From positions 1 to 64,000 of the forward strand of contig JBBTWO010000012.1 in the NCBI GenBank assembly GCA_038062745.1: a DNA stretch of 64,000 nt. The letters run 5' to 3'. The translations under genes and the position numbers were made by a program. The notes under the pieces were generated by a model. That model was given only the letters and a program-made list of their open reading frames with translations. It ran no database searches and was not told the DNA's origin. This DNA comes from JBBTWO01 sp038062745. GTDB taxonomy: Bacteria; Patescibacteriota; Microgenomatia; UBA8517. Positions 1 through 8,349 of this stretch are shown in pieces. Numbering within the stretch: position 1 is the first letter of the stretch; each line of letters begins with the position of its first letter.

Positions 1-1394
1 TGTTGCACATGACCACCTAAAACCTCTCTTAACGATTTATGAAGTAAATGGGTCACTGTATGAAGACGAGTAGTTTCTAGTGAATGATCAGCAAGTCCTC
101 CTTTAAAAGACCCTGCAGACGTTGTTCTCGATAAATCCTGATGCTTTTTAAATTCCTCCTTAAACTGATTCACATTAATTGTTTGTCCTCGATCGGCAAA
201 TAATTCAATTGTAAGCTCTAGAGGAAATCCATATGTTTGATATAAATCAAAAGCTTTTTTGGCATCGATTTTTTCAATCTTTTCTGCCTCTTTCATTCCT
301 TTGTCTAAAGTTCTTACAAATTTACTGACTTCGTCACTCAATATCTCATGAATCAACTTCTTATTTTTTAGTAAACTTTCGTATTGATCCGACATTAGTT
401 GAATATAAACGTCAGCGAGAGAATTAATAGAATCTTCATACTTTTCAATACCTAGGCGACTCATCTGCAGAATCGTTCTTCTTATAAGTCTTCTTAATAC
501 ATAACCTTGCTGTTTATTTGAAGAAATTATTCCATCACTAATTACAAAAACAGAAGCTCTAGTATGGTCTGCGATTATTCTAAATGTTTTTGTATTATCT
601 GAATATTGTTTCCCTGAGAGTTCAGAGATTTTATCTATTGCCCCTACCCATAAATCAGTTTTATAGTCATCATCTAGTCCATTTACAACTGCCAGAATTC
701 TCTCAAGACCCATGCCTGTATCGACATTTGGTTCAGGTAGTTTCTCGAAACTACCATCAGACATCTTGTTATATTGCATAAAAACATCGTTCCAAACTTC
801 AGAAAACCTTCCACATGAGCATCCTGGCTTACAATCTGATCCGTGAGATTTTCCGGTTACATCATAATGCATTTCAGTATCAGGCCCACAAGGACCAGTT
901 ATTCCTGCAGGACCCCACCAATTATCTTTCTTATCAAAGAAGAATATTCTCTCTTCTGGTATTCCTAAAGATTTCCAAATCTCTGCCGACTCAATATCTT
1001 TTGGGGCATCCTCATCACCGACAAAGCAAGTTATGTAAATCCTCTCTGAATCCAATTTTAACTCTTGGGTCAAAAACTCATAAGACCATTTAATAGCATC
1101 TTCTTTAAAGTAGTCTCCCAAACTCCAATTTCCAAGCATCTCAAAGAAGGTGTGATGGTTGAAATCTCCCACCTCATCAATATCATCAGTACGCAGACAT
1201 TTTTGAACATCAACCAATCTTTTACCCATTGGGTGGACTTCGCCTAACAAATACGGTACCAGTGGATGCATACCCGCAGTAGTAAACAAAACAGTGGGGT
1301 CGTTCTGTGGGACCAAAGAAGCGGAAGGAATTCTTTTGTGGCCTTTTTTCTCAAAAAATTCCAGATATTTTTGGCGTACTTCTGAAGCTTTCAT
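1..1394 (-). CDS. alaS: Alanyl-tRNA synthetase, C-terminal part beyond window
   Basis: Charges tRNA-Ala with alanine in the cytoplasm. The first 464 codons are present; the 3' part lies left of the window. The translation has the class II core with the stretches FTTAGMHPLVPYLLG and FFEMLGNWSLGDYF, the GPCGPDTEMHYD motif of this family, and at about residue 444 the HTVTH metal-binding motif of the editing domain. Bacterial AlaRS is usually about 850-900 residues, so roughly half is missing only because of the window edge. The ATG at 1394 has a TATAAT box just 7 nt upstream (1407-1402), so the mRNA is probably leaderless. Confidence 0.95.
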   Translation of the reverse strand, partial: MKASEVRQKYLEFFEKKGHKRIPSASLVPQNDPTVLFTTAGMHPLVPYLLGEVHPMGKRLVDVQKCLRTDDIDEVGDFNHHTFFEMLGNWSLGDYFKEDAIKWSYEFLTQELKLDSERIYITCFVGDEDAPKDIESAEIWKSLGIPEERIFFFDKKDNWWGPAGITGPCGPDTEMHYDVTGKSHGSDCKPGCSCGRFSEVWNDVFMQYNKMSDGSFEKLPEPNVDTGMGLERILAVVNGLDDDYKTDLWVGAIDKISELSGKQYSDNTKTFRIIADHTRASVFVISDGIISSNKQQGYVLRRLIRRTILQMSRLGIEKYEDSINSLADVYIQLMSDQYESLLKNKKLIHEILSDEVSKFVRTLDKGMKEAEKIEKIDAKKAFDLYQTYGFPLELTIELFADRGQTINVNQFKEEFKKHQDLSRTTSAGSFKGGLADHSLETTRLHTVTHLLHKSLREVLGGHVQ

Positions 1395-1401
1395 ACAGGC
1401 A

Positions 1402-1442
1402 ATTATATCTCAACTTGCGTTTTTGTGCATTTTTGGTATTAT
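1402..1442. promoter_or_regulatory. Divergent leaderless promoters for alaS and the 1452 gene
   Basis: On the minus strand TATAAT (1407-1402) ends 7 nt before the alaS ATG. On the plus strand TTGCGT (1415-1420), a 16-nt spacer and TATTAT (1437-1442) end 9 nt before the ATG at 1452. Both placements put the expected transcription start at or next to the start codon. Confidence 0.55.
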
Positions 1443-1451
1443 TTGCCAAGA

Positions 1452-1760
1452 ATGTTAGAAATAGACAAATCCAAAATAAAATTACCTACTCCAAACTGTA
1501 TCGGATGCCCTGCCTTAGATAGATATATAGATTTACTTTCTTTTCGTACACCATACATTCCCAATGGAGTTGAATTAGAATTGCAAGAATTGCAAATAGG
1601 CTGCTGGGTTTATATTAGCGAAATGAAAGCTAATCTTTCTGGACGTAGAGCCGACACTTGGAAAAATGAAAAGGGAGAAGAAAGATATATAACTGCTTAC
1701 ACAATTGAAACTTCAGACCACGCTCCTCAGAACTGTCCAAAAGTAAATTCTCAAGGTTAA
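1452..1760 (+). CDS. Hypothetical protein, about 102 aa
   Basis: Not recognised. The product is soluble, with two Cys-containing spots (NCIGCPALD near the N-terminus and NCPK near the C-terminus) that could bind a metal, and a basic region KANLSGRRADTWKNEKGEE. I chose the ATG at 1452 rather than an earlier ATG at 1425 because the promoter-like TATTAT box at 1437-1442 lies between them. It is divergent from alaS and its 3' end overlaps the convergent minus-strand gene by 4 nt. Confidence 0.6.
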   Translation: MLEIDKSKIKLPTPNCIGCPALDRYIDLLSFRTPYIPNGVELELQELQIGCWVYISEMKANLSGRRADTWKNEKGEERYITAYTIETSDHAPQNCPKVNSQG

Positions 1761-1999
1761 ATTCTGTTTTCTCCGTGAGAAGTAACGCCTTTGCCTTTTC
1801 TAAACATTGAAAGAACTCCAGTTAGTTTTTCAGGTCTAATCAGCCCTCCACCCAAAATTGCATCTTCTAAGATTGAATTCAAGCGTTTTATAGATTTTCT
1901 AAGATCGATAATAACCATAACAATTTGAATTCCCACAATCACTAAAAGTGTTGTTAGAGATACAACTACTACCACCAGTAATGTTTGGATGCCTTCCAT
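1757..1999 (-). CDS. Small single-pass membrane protein
   Basis: An 80-residue protein with one strongly hydrophobic helix at about residues 7-32, rich in Val, Leu and Ile, followed by a basic cytoplasmic-type tail (LRKSIKRL, MFRKGKG). No enzyme motif is visible. It follows the RodZ-like gene by 9 nt on the same strand and is probably the last gene of the ftsK-rodZ-like operon, which would suggest an envelope or division context. Function unknown. Confidence 0.6.
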   Translation of the reverse strand: MEGIQTLLVVVVVSLTTLLVIVGIQIVMVIIDLRKSIKRLNSILEDAILGGGLIRPEKLTGVLSMFRKGKGVTSHGENRI

Positions 2000-2008
2000 A
2001 AATATTAT

Positions 2009-2638
2009 TTAATCTGTTAATTTTACTTGAATAGACCTTGTAATGATAGTAGTTTTATTGTTGCGTGATTTTGCCACAACTTCAACTTTAGTTGTTTGTT
2101 CATTAACTTCAATTTCTGTTTTAAATACTCCCTTGTCATCCACAAGTGTTGGTTGATTGTTTATTTTGATAGTTGCCCCAGGATCTGTTTTCCCAGAAAC
2201 TTCCAAATTGGCAACTTGGATTAATTGAGATTCAATTGGGGTATCAACTTGTAATTTTGGGGGGCTTATAAAGTTAACATATTGCATAGTTAGATAGCCC
2301 AAAATTAAAAGTAAAACTCCTGCAGCTGCAGTTAAAAAAGTTAATCTTGGTGTCCAAACAAATTTATTGGAAACATCGGGTTTGGGAGAGACGGCAAGTT
2401 TTTGTGGCGGATAATCGCGTCTCAAAAAGGCCAATGCTTGGTCCGAGTTGGTTTCAAGTGCGTCAGCAATACTTTTTACAAATCCCCTAACCACAGGAAA
2501 TTCCGGCAACTTAACCCAATCCTCTTCTTCAATTGCCGTTAAAAACTCTATTCTAATTTTAGTTTTACCCTCAAGATGTGCCTTTGAATAACTTTTATTC
2601 ATTCGAGCTTCTTTGAGGAATTGCCCGATTGTTTTCAT
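2009..2638 (-). CDS. RodZ-like protein: HTH, membrane helix, Ig-like domain
   Basis: Residues about 1-75 form a Cro/CI-like helix-turn-helix of the RodZ type (starts TIGQFLKEARMNKSYS, then a region EEDWVKLPEFPVVRGFVKSIA typical of this family). One transmembrane helix follows at about residues 108-130, then an extracellular beta-rich domain of about 70 residues resembling bacterial Ig-like or glucodextranase-type modules (VSGKTDPGATIKINNQP). RodZ links the cell-shape machinery to the membrane; that role here is inferred from architecture. It is 13 nt downstream of ftsK. Confidence 0.75.
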   Translation of the reverse strand: MKTIGQFLKEARMNKSYSKAHLEGKTKIRIEFLTAIEEEDWVKLPEFPVVRGFVKSIADALETNSDQALAFLRRDYPPQKLAVSPKPDVSNKFVWTPRLTFLTAAAGVLLLILGYLTMQYVNFISPPKLQVDTPIESQLIQVANLEVSGKTDPGATIKINNQPTLVDDKGVFKTEIEVNEQTTKVEVVAKSRNNKTTIITRSIQVKLTD

Positions 2639-2651
2639 TTATTTTTATATC

Positions 2652-4763
2652 TCAAGCCGAAGGACCACTGGTCAAAAATTGTTCAGCATTCTGCATAATA
2701 ACCTCTCTGGGTTTTGCTCCGTCGGCTGGTCCAACTATCCCTGCGGCTTCTAGTTGATCAATCAGTCTAGCAGCTCTAGCATAGCCAACCGACAATCTTC
2801 GCTGCAAAAGTGATGCCGATGCTTTTCCACTTTGAGCCACAGTTCTGACCGCTTCACTAAACATCTCATCAGCATCCCCACCAACTCCCGCTACTGGATT
2901 AGCTCCCTTTTTGGGCATTGAAACAACTTCTTCTGTATATTGTGGATTAACTCCTTGGTTTTTAATAAACGTCATTAAACTATTTACATCACGGTCACTA
3001 ATAAAGGCTCCTTGGATTCTGTTTGGTTTAGCAGCTTCTGGGGGAAGATACAACATATCTCCTTTACCAAGCAGTTTTTCAGCTCCTTGGGTATCAAGAA
3101 TAACTCTGGAATCCACCAGCGAAGCCACAGCAAAAGCAATTCTGGTTGGAATATTGGCTTTGATAAGTCCAGTGATAACATTTACCGATGGTCTTTGCGT
3201 TGCCAAGACCATATGGATGCCAGTTGCTCGGCTCATCTGAGCAATACGGGTAATTGCATCTTCCACTTCAACGGGGGACAAAAGCATAATGTCTGCCAAC
3301 TCATCAATAACTACAACAATGTAGGGCATAGCTTGAAAACCGCTCATTTCGTTGTACGAAGCAATGTTCCTTGCTCCCACCTGAGCAAATAATTTATATC
3401 TCCTGTCCATTTCACTCATTACCCAGCGGAGAGCTGAGATAACTTTTTCTGGTTCTACAATAACTGGGGTAAGTAAATGTGGAATATTATTATAACCCGT
3501 TAACTCCACGCGTTTGGGATCAACCAAGATTAGCTTCACTTCCGATGGAGAAGCACGAAAAAGAAGTGATGACAAAAAAGTGTTGATGGCCACAGATTTA
3601 CCAGATCCAGTTTGGCCAGCGATTAAAACATGTGGCATTTTGCTCAAGTCTCCAACAACTGGCTTACCACCAACGTCCAACCCTAAAGCAACTGCGAGTT
3701 TTGAAGGATTATCGCGCATAGCATCAGACTCCAAAATTTTCCTCAGGGGTACAAATTCGGGTGCACGATTTGGCAGCTCAATACCAACCAAACTTCTTCC
3801 AGGAATTGGGGCTTCAATTCTTATTGTTCCAGTTGTGGCAGCCAGAGCCAAAGCCATATCGCGATCAAGTCCTGTTATTTTGGATAGTTTTGTTCCCAAA
3901 GCTACTTCTAATGCATATTGGGTAACGGCCGGACCCAGGTTTACTTCAACTACTCGTGCTGTAACACCAAATGATTCAAGGGTTTGTTCAATGATTGCAG
4001 CGTTAGCTTTAATGTCTCCTCGGTCAGCCTTCCCTGCTTCTGATTGTTCCAAAAGCGAAAGAGAAGGATATTTCCAGATCTTTTCCTCCCCGGGAATGTT
4101 AGTAATTAATTTTGAACTTAGTTCTTCTTGTTTTTGGTTTGGACTCTTAAGAATTGGGGCTGGTGAATTAATTTGAGGACTGCTGGATCCACCTGCAACT
4201 TTAAATTCTTTTTTGTTCATGCCGGAAAGTGAAGGGTTTAGTTTTGCAACATCTTTTTCGCCAACCAAATATCTCCTTAAATATCTAAGCCAGGTGGCCA
4301 TAATTCCCAACACTTGATCGACTGAGGTGTTGAATAAAATTACCAACCCCACAAAACACAAACCAAACAAAACTATAAAAGCTCCAGGGGTTGTAATTAA
4401 AGTTGCAATTGATTCCCAGGATGATTGGCCAAGTATCCCAGCTTTTGTTAGTGTTGCTAAGGACAAAAAGAACAACAAATAGCCAACAACTACATTAGGT
4501 TGGGAAAGAGGTGACTTAAATTTTGAAATCATGAAACCAAAAGACAAAAACAAAAAAGACAAAAAGATTGCAGTCCAAGAAAAATACTCAATTAAAAAAT
4601 CATTAATACCTACCAAAATTAACCCTCTTCTCCAAAATGAGATGACAATTAGTCCTGCAAGTGCAAAAAAGATTACTTGAGCAATTGAGTAAGTTGTATT
4701 TTTCTTAAGCCTTAATTTAAAGGATCTTCTTGGCTGTCTTAATCTCTTTTTTTTCTTAGACAT
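2652..4763 (-). CDS. ftsK: FtsK/SpoIIIE family DNA translocase
   Basis: Septal DNA pump that clears chromosomal DNA during division. The 703 residues show an Arg/Lys-rich N-terminus, about four membrane helices (residues 25-160), a short linker, and the RecA-like motor with Walker A AGQTGSGKS, Walker B VVVIDELADIM, the ATQRPSVNVITGLIKANIP stretch and a C-terminal winged-helix gamma domain (ASLLQRRLSVGYARAARLID). Size is near the short end for the family. Transcription is likely from an extended -10 box embedded in an inverted repeat (4776-4799). Confidence 0.95.
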   Translation of the reverse strand: MSKKKKRLRQPRRSFKLRLKKNTTYSIAQVIFFALAGLIVISFWRRGLILVGINDFLIEYFSWTAIFLSFLFLSFGFMISKFKSPLSQPNVVVGYLLFFLSLATLTKAGILGQSSWESIATLITTPGAFIVLFGLCFVGLVILFNTSVDQVLGIMATWLRYLRRYLVGEKDVAKLNPSLSGMNKKEFKVAGGSSSPQINSPAPILKSPNQKQEELSSKLITNIPGEEKIWKYPSLSLLEQSEAGKADRGDIKANAAIIEQTLESFGVTARVVEVNLGPAVTQYALEVALGTKLSKITGLDRDMALALAATTGTIRIEAPIPGRSLVGIELPNRAPEFVPLRKILESDAMRDNPSKLAVALGLDVGGKPVVGDLSKMPHVLIAGQTGSGKSVAINTFLSSLLFRASPSEVKLILVDPKRVELTGYNNIPHLLTPVIVEPEKVISALRWVMSEMDRRYKLFAQVGARNIASYNEMSGFQAMPYIVVVIDELADIMLLSPVEVEDAITRIAQMSRATGIHMVLATQRPSVNVITGLIKANIPTRIAFAVASLVDSRVILDTQGAEKLLGKGDMLYLPPEAAKPNRIQGAFISDRDVNSLMTFIKNQGVNPQYTEEVVSMPKKGANPVAGVGGDADEMFSEAVRTVAQSGKASASLLQRRLSVGYARAARLIDQLEAAGIVGPADGAKPREVIMQNAEQFLTSGPSA

Positions 4764-4775
4764 TGTGGTAGGTTA

Positions 4776-4812
4776 ATTATATCAGGCAATACCTGATATA
4801 TGCTACGCATAT
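4776..4812 (-). promoter_or_regulatory. ftsK extended -10 promoter overlapping two inverted repeats
   Basis: On the minus strand TGATATAAT (extended -10, TATAAT at 4781-4776) lies 12 nt before the ftsK ATG. It overlaps a perfect dyad ATATCAGG (4779-4786), 5-nt spacer, CCTGATAT (4792-4799). A second dyad ATATGC-TAC-GCATAT (4798-4812) abuts it. No -35 box is evident, as expected for an extended -10 promoter. The dyad could be an operator or the terminator-like end of the upstream RNase J gene, although it lacks a U-tract. Confidence 0.5.
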
Positions 4813-4822
4813 AACTACAAAG

Positions 4823-6469
4823 TCAGACCTCAACAACTACAGGTAAAACCATTGGGCGCCTTTTAATCTCTTCCCAGAAGTATTTCTCAAGATAATTTGC
4901 AGCTTCTGCTTTTACCATTCTTGAATCAACTATGTTTTTATTGTTTAAAAATCTCTTTAGTAAGTCTGCTGCTTTTTCGAGCAAGTCTGAAGATTTTCCT
5001 TCAAACACAAAACCTCGACTAATAAGTTCTGGCGCATTAACTATTTTCCTTTGCGCTTTATCAAATTGAATCAAGGCAATTAATACTCCATCTTTGGCCA
5101 ATACTTGCCTGTCTCGCAAAACCATACTTCCAACATCACCAACCCCAAGCCCATCAACCAAAACTTGTCTGACTGGAATTCTTCCAGAAATTTTTCCTTG
5201 ATCTTTAACAAATTCAACAATATCTCCAGCATTTAATTCAAATACACTTGCCGGCTTTGCACCCATTTGGTAAGCAATGTTGGCGTAACCCCTGTTGTGC
5301 CTAACTGTTCCCCCAATTGGCATGTAGTATTTTGGTTTAACTATTGCCATGAGCATTTTAATATCTCCACTGCTTCCATGGCCTGAAACATGCAGATCCT
5401 CTTGAATATCATAATAATGAACATCAATGCCGTTTTGAATCATTTGATCAACTACTGCATCAACACTTTCTTTGCTTCCTGGAGGAGCAGGGTCGGACGA
5501 ATAAATAACTGTGTCTCCCTTGTACATTGCCAGTAAATCATGTTCTCCCATAGCAACTCTGGTTAATGCCGAATCTGTTTGACCGTAGCTGCCAGAAATA
5601 ATATACATTCTTTTGTCAGCTGGTAACTTGGCAATTTGTCTGGGGTGAATAACCAAATTATCTGGATAGTGCAGATAGCCTAATTTTTTAGCGATCTGTG
5701 CCTTAACATCAATGCTTCGACCAATAAAAGCAACCTTTCTGCCATTTTTGATAGCAACGTTCAGTGCTTGTTGAATTCTTGAAATATTACTTGAAATTGT
5801 TGTGAAGAAAACTTGCTGAGTTGCATGATTAACAATGTTTTCAATAATTGGCTCAATTGTTATTTCGCTGTCAGTGTAACCTGGAGAGTTGGACCCCAAG
5901 GCATCAGAAGCCAGAGAAATAACTCTGTCTTTGGCAAGTACTGCAAGTTTATTTACATCAAATGGTTTCTTATCAACTGGTGTCCAATCAAATTTATAAT
6001 CTGGAATATGGAAATGTTTTCCCTCGGCAGACTCTATACAAAAACCAACTCCATCTGGAACTGAGTGAGAAACACGAAATGCAGTAACCCTAAAAGACCC
6101 AAGATTTAAAATATCCCGGTCAGGATCAAACACATTTACCTTTACTTTTTTAGCAGCTTTATCTTCAAATTTTTCTTCAATAAATCCTGCAACTAATTTA
6201 GTTGCATATATTGGTACATCAACGTTATCTGCAAATAAAAATGGTAGGGCACCAATGTGATCTTCGTGTCCGTGAGTAATAAGAATGGCTTTAAGTTTGT
6301 GAATATTTTCTTTTACATAAGTGAAGTCTGGAATAATAAGATCCACTCCATACATGTCTGGATTTGGAAATCCAACACCACAATCGACCATGATCATGTC
6401 CGTCCCTTGTTCATAGATGTAACAGTTTTCTGTTACTCCTGTTGTTCCTGATAGTGCGATGAATTTCAT
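4823..6469 (-). CDS. rnj: RNase J-type metallo-beta-lactamase/beta-CASP nuclease
   Basis: RNase J enzymes are 5'-3' exo- and endonucleases for mRNA decay and rRNA maturation. The 548 residues contain the metal motif HGHEDHIGALP at about residue 66, a conserved SHSVPDGVGF, DYKFDWTPVD, and the beta-CASP stretch SGHGSSGDIKM. The motif normally written PVHGEYRH reads PIGGTVRH here, so the His metal ligand is replaced by Gly. The C-terminal domain is complete (ends near VLPVVVEV). It lies 2 nt after the uracil-DNA glycosylase gene and is probably cotranscribed. Confidence 0.9.
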   Translation of the reverse strand: MKFIALSGTTGVTENCYIYEQGTDMIMVDCGVGFPNPDMYGVDLIIPDFTYVKENIHKLKAILITHGHEDHIGALPFLFADNVDVPIYATKLVAGFIEEKFEDKAAKKVKVNVFDPDRDILNLGSFRVTAFRVSHSVPDGVGFCIESAEGKHFHIPDYKFDWTPVDKKPFDVNKLAVLAKDRVISLASDALGSNSPGYTDSEITIEPIIENIVNHATQQVFFTTISSNISRIQQALNVAIKNGRKVAFIGRSIDVKAQIAKKLGYLHYPDNLVIHPRQIAKLPADKRMYIISGSYGQTDSALTRVAMGEHDLLAMYKGDTVIYSSDPAPPGSKESVDAVVDQMIQNGIDVHYYDIQEDLHVSGHGSSGDIKMLMAIVKPKYYMPIGGTVRHNRGYANIAYQMGAKPASVFELNAGDIVEFVKDQGKISGRIPVRQVLVDGLGVGDVGSMVLRDRQVLAKDGVLIALIQFDKAQRKIVNAPELISRGFVFEGKSSDLLEKAADLLKRFLNNKNIVDSRMVKAEAANYLEKYFWEEIKRRPMVLPVVVEV

Positions 6470-6471
6470 AA

Positions 6472-7101
6472 TTAAATTAACTCCATTTGTTCTGGTTTTT
6501 CATTTTCTTGTCTTTGTTGTTTTGCAATGTTCTCTACTTGAGTAAAAGTCTCTGGTAGTTTCATAAAATCTTTTTTGAATTCTGTCATTATTGATCCGTT
6601 TCGCAGAGCCGCAGCGGGGTGGTACATCGGGACAACAGTCACATCCCTATTTTTGTATTTTATCACAGTCTTTTGCCCATGAACAGCTGATATTTTAGCA
6701 CTTGGCAAGAACTTGCCCATTGAGAATCTTCCCAGAGTTACGATTACTAATGGCTTAATTATTTCAAGTTCCCGATCCAAATATGCTTCATAAGCAGCAA
6801 GTTCTTCTGGCAGTGGATCTCGATTATTAGGGGGTCTGGTTTTTACCATATTGGTAATATAAACATCATCCCTACTTACTTTTATCGCAGCCAATCCTTT
6901 ATCTAACAATTTCCCAGCTTGACCAACAAATGGTTTTCGCTGAATTGATTCATTGTATCCACCGGCTTCTCCGATGAAAACAACCTGAGCATCAGGATTT
7001 CCATCTCCTGGAATTATATCTGTGGGTTTTGATATTAAAGGAAGTTTACTGTCTGCTTCCATATCAGCTTTTATTTTTTGAAGTTCTTCTTTTTTACTCA
7101 T
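6472..7101 (-). CDS. Uracil-DNA glycosylase family 4-like protein lacking Fe-S cysteines
   Basis: Family 4 UDGs remove uracil from DNA. Family motifs are present: GEAGGYNE (usually GEAPGxxE), KPFVGQAGKLLD, ITNMVKTRPPNNRDPLPEE, IVTLGRFSMGKFL and the C-terminal HPAAALRN loop. Classical members hold a 4Fe-4S cluster with four cysteines. This 209-residue protein contains no cysteine at all: the N-terminal CxxC is absent, the Cys of VKCRPP is Thr, and the later Cys is Tyr. It is cotranscribed with the RNase J gene. Activity without the cluster is an open question. Confidence 0.85.
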   Translation of the reverse strand: MSKKEELQKIKADMEADSKLPLISKPTDIIPGDGNPDAQVVFIGEAGGYNESIQRKPFVGQAGKLLDKGLAAIKVSRDDVYITNMVKTRPPNNRDPLPEELAAYEAYLDRELEIIKPLVIVTLGRFSMGKFLPSAKISAVHGQKTVIKYKNRDVTVVPMYHPAAALRNGSIMTEFKKDFMKLPETFTQVENIAKQQRQENEKPEQMELI

Positions 7102-7109
7102 ATTGTATT

Positions 7110-8243
7110 TTAGTTAAATATCTTCAGATATTCTTTATGCTCAAACATACGTCCATATTTCACCGATTGATCTTGTTGATGCAATATTCCTGCTTTAATA
7201 AATTTATTTATTAATCTATTTGCTGCAACTCGGGATAATCCGGTCCATTCTTCTATTTTTCGAACATTAACAATGGGTAATTTATACATTTGCTCCAAAA
7301 CTTTCATACCTGTTTCACTAGATCTACCAAATACACTTACTTTTGCCATATCGCTTTTTTGAATGTTTGTAATTTGTTTTGAAGAAGTTATAGCATCATT
7401 AGCAACAGCACACACTCCCTGCAAGAAAAATTTAATCCATCTAGATACGTCAATAGAATTTTTTGAAAAATGATAGGAATGCAACAATTCAAAGTATATA
7501 TCTCTATTTTTCTTGAAATATTCAGACAAATACAATACAGGCTTCTCTAAGATTCCCTGTTGACAGAGAAAAAATGTAACAAGCAAACGTCCAGTCCTTC
7601 CATTGCCATCTAAAAAAGGGTGAATAGTCTCAAACTGAGAATGTATTAGTGCAGTTTTGATAAGGGGTGGCAAGTCACTTTCTTTATATATAAATTTTTC
7701 TAAATCATCCAACCCTCTCTTCATATCATCAACAGGAGGCGGAACAAACTTTGCAGTTGCAGGAGAATTTCCTCCTATCCAATTTTGACTATTCCTAAAT
7801 TCTCCAGGACCAGCAAAATGATCTGACCTTGCATTTGTTAAAAGAACATTATGAACTTCTCTAATAAGCCTTAAGGACAACGGCAAAGTCTGAAGTCTGT
7901 TCAATCCGTAATTCATAGCTTGAATATAATGAAGAATATCGTCAACATCTTTAGGTAAATTTTCTGTAACTCCAACGTCAGCTTTAATTGCATCTGCCAT
8001 TGTCGCTCCAGTTCCTTCTATTTGGCTGGATAGTGTAGCCTCTTTTCTAACATACATAAATATGAAAAAATCTAAATCTGGAAGTAATTGGGTAATTCCA
8101 TCCAATTTTCCCAACGCCAAGTCCGCCTGGGAGAGCAGCTTCACCATCTCATTGTCCAAAGTAACCAAGCCTTCAGGAGGGAACTTTTCAGGCACATAAG
8201 CCTTGAAGCCTTTAGGTTGTAAAATCATTTTTCCAAGCAACAT
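7110..8243 (-). CDS. Fic family protein (AMP transferase) with C-terminal winged helix
   Basis: Fic enzymes transfer AMP from ATP to hydroxyl groups of target proteins. The catalytic motif HPFLDGNGRTGR is intact at about residues 204-215. An N-terminal SSQIEG matches the inhibitory (S/T)xxxE(G/N) helix, so this is a class II, self-inhibited Fic. The last about 70 residues form a winged-helix DNA-binding domain (VRKIEEWTGLSRVAANRLINK). The promoter contains repeated GTTAAC half-sites, suggesting autoregulation. ATG codons at 8243 and 8228 are both possible; the -10 position favours 8243. Confidence 0.9.
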   Translation of the reverse strand: MLLGKMILQPKGFKAYVPEKFPPEGLVTLDNEMVKLLSQADLALGKLDGITQLLPDLDFFIFMYVRKEATLSSQIEGTGATMADAIKADVGVTENLPKDVDDILHYIQAMNYGLNRLQTLPLSLRLIREVHNVLLTNARSDHFAGPGEFRNSQNWIGGNSPATAKFVPPPVDDMKRGLDDLEKFIYKESDLPPLIKTALIHSQFETIHPFLDGNGRTGRLLVTFFLCQQGILEKPVLYLSEYFKKNRDIYFELLHSYHFSKNSIDVSRWIKFFLQGVCAVANDAITSSKQITNIQKSDMAKVSVFGRSSETGMKVLEQMYKLPIVNVRKIEEWTGLSRVAANRLINKFIKAGILHQQDQSVKYGRMFEHKEYLKIFN

Positions 8244-8296
8244 ATGTTAACTTTATATCACTTATAGTTAACATCTGTCAAGTAGATGTTAACTTT
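8244..8296 (-). promoter_or_regulatory. fic promoter with 10-bp inverted repeat and third half-site
   Basis: Minus-strand TTGACA (8281-8276), an 18-nt spacer and TATAAA (8257-8252) end 8 nt before the fic ATG. The -35 box sits at the centre of a perfect inverted repeat GTTAACATCT (8267-8276) and AGATGTTAAC (8284-8293). The 11-mer ATGTTAACTTT occurs at 8244-8254 and again at 8286-8296. The layout is that of a repressor operator, possibly bound by the Fic protein's own winged helix. Confidence 0.65.
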
Positions 8297-8349
8297 GGTG
8301 TTTTATACCGTAACGCAAAGGTAACCATAGAGGAGACAAAATTACCTTG

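Noticed and set aside
584..1522. Several plus-strand open frames opposite alaS
   Set aside because: They are antisense to an unmistakable alanyl-tRNA synthetase and have no family features.
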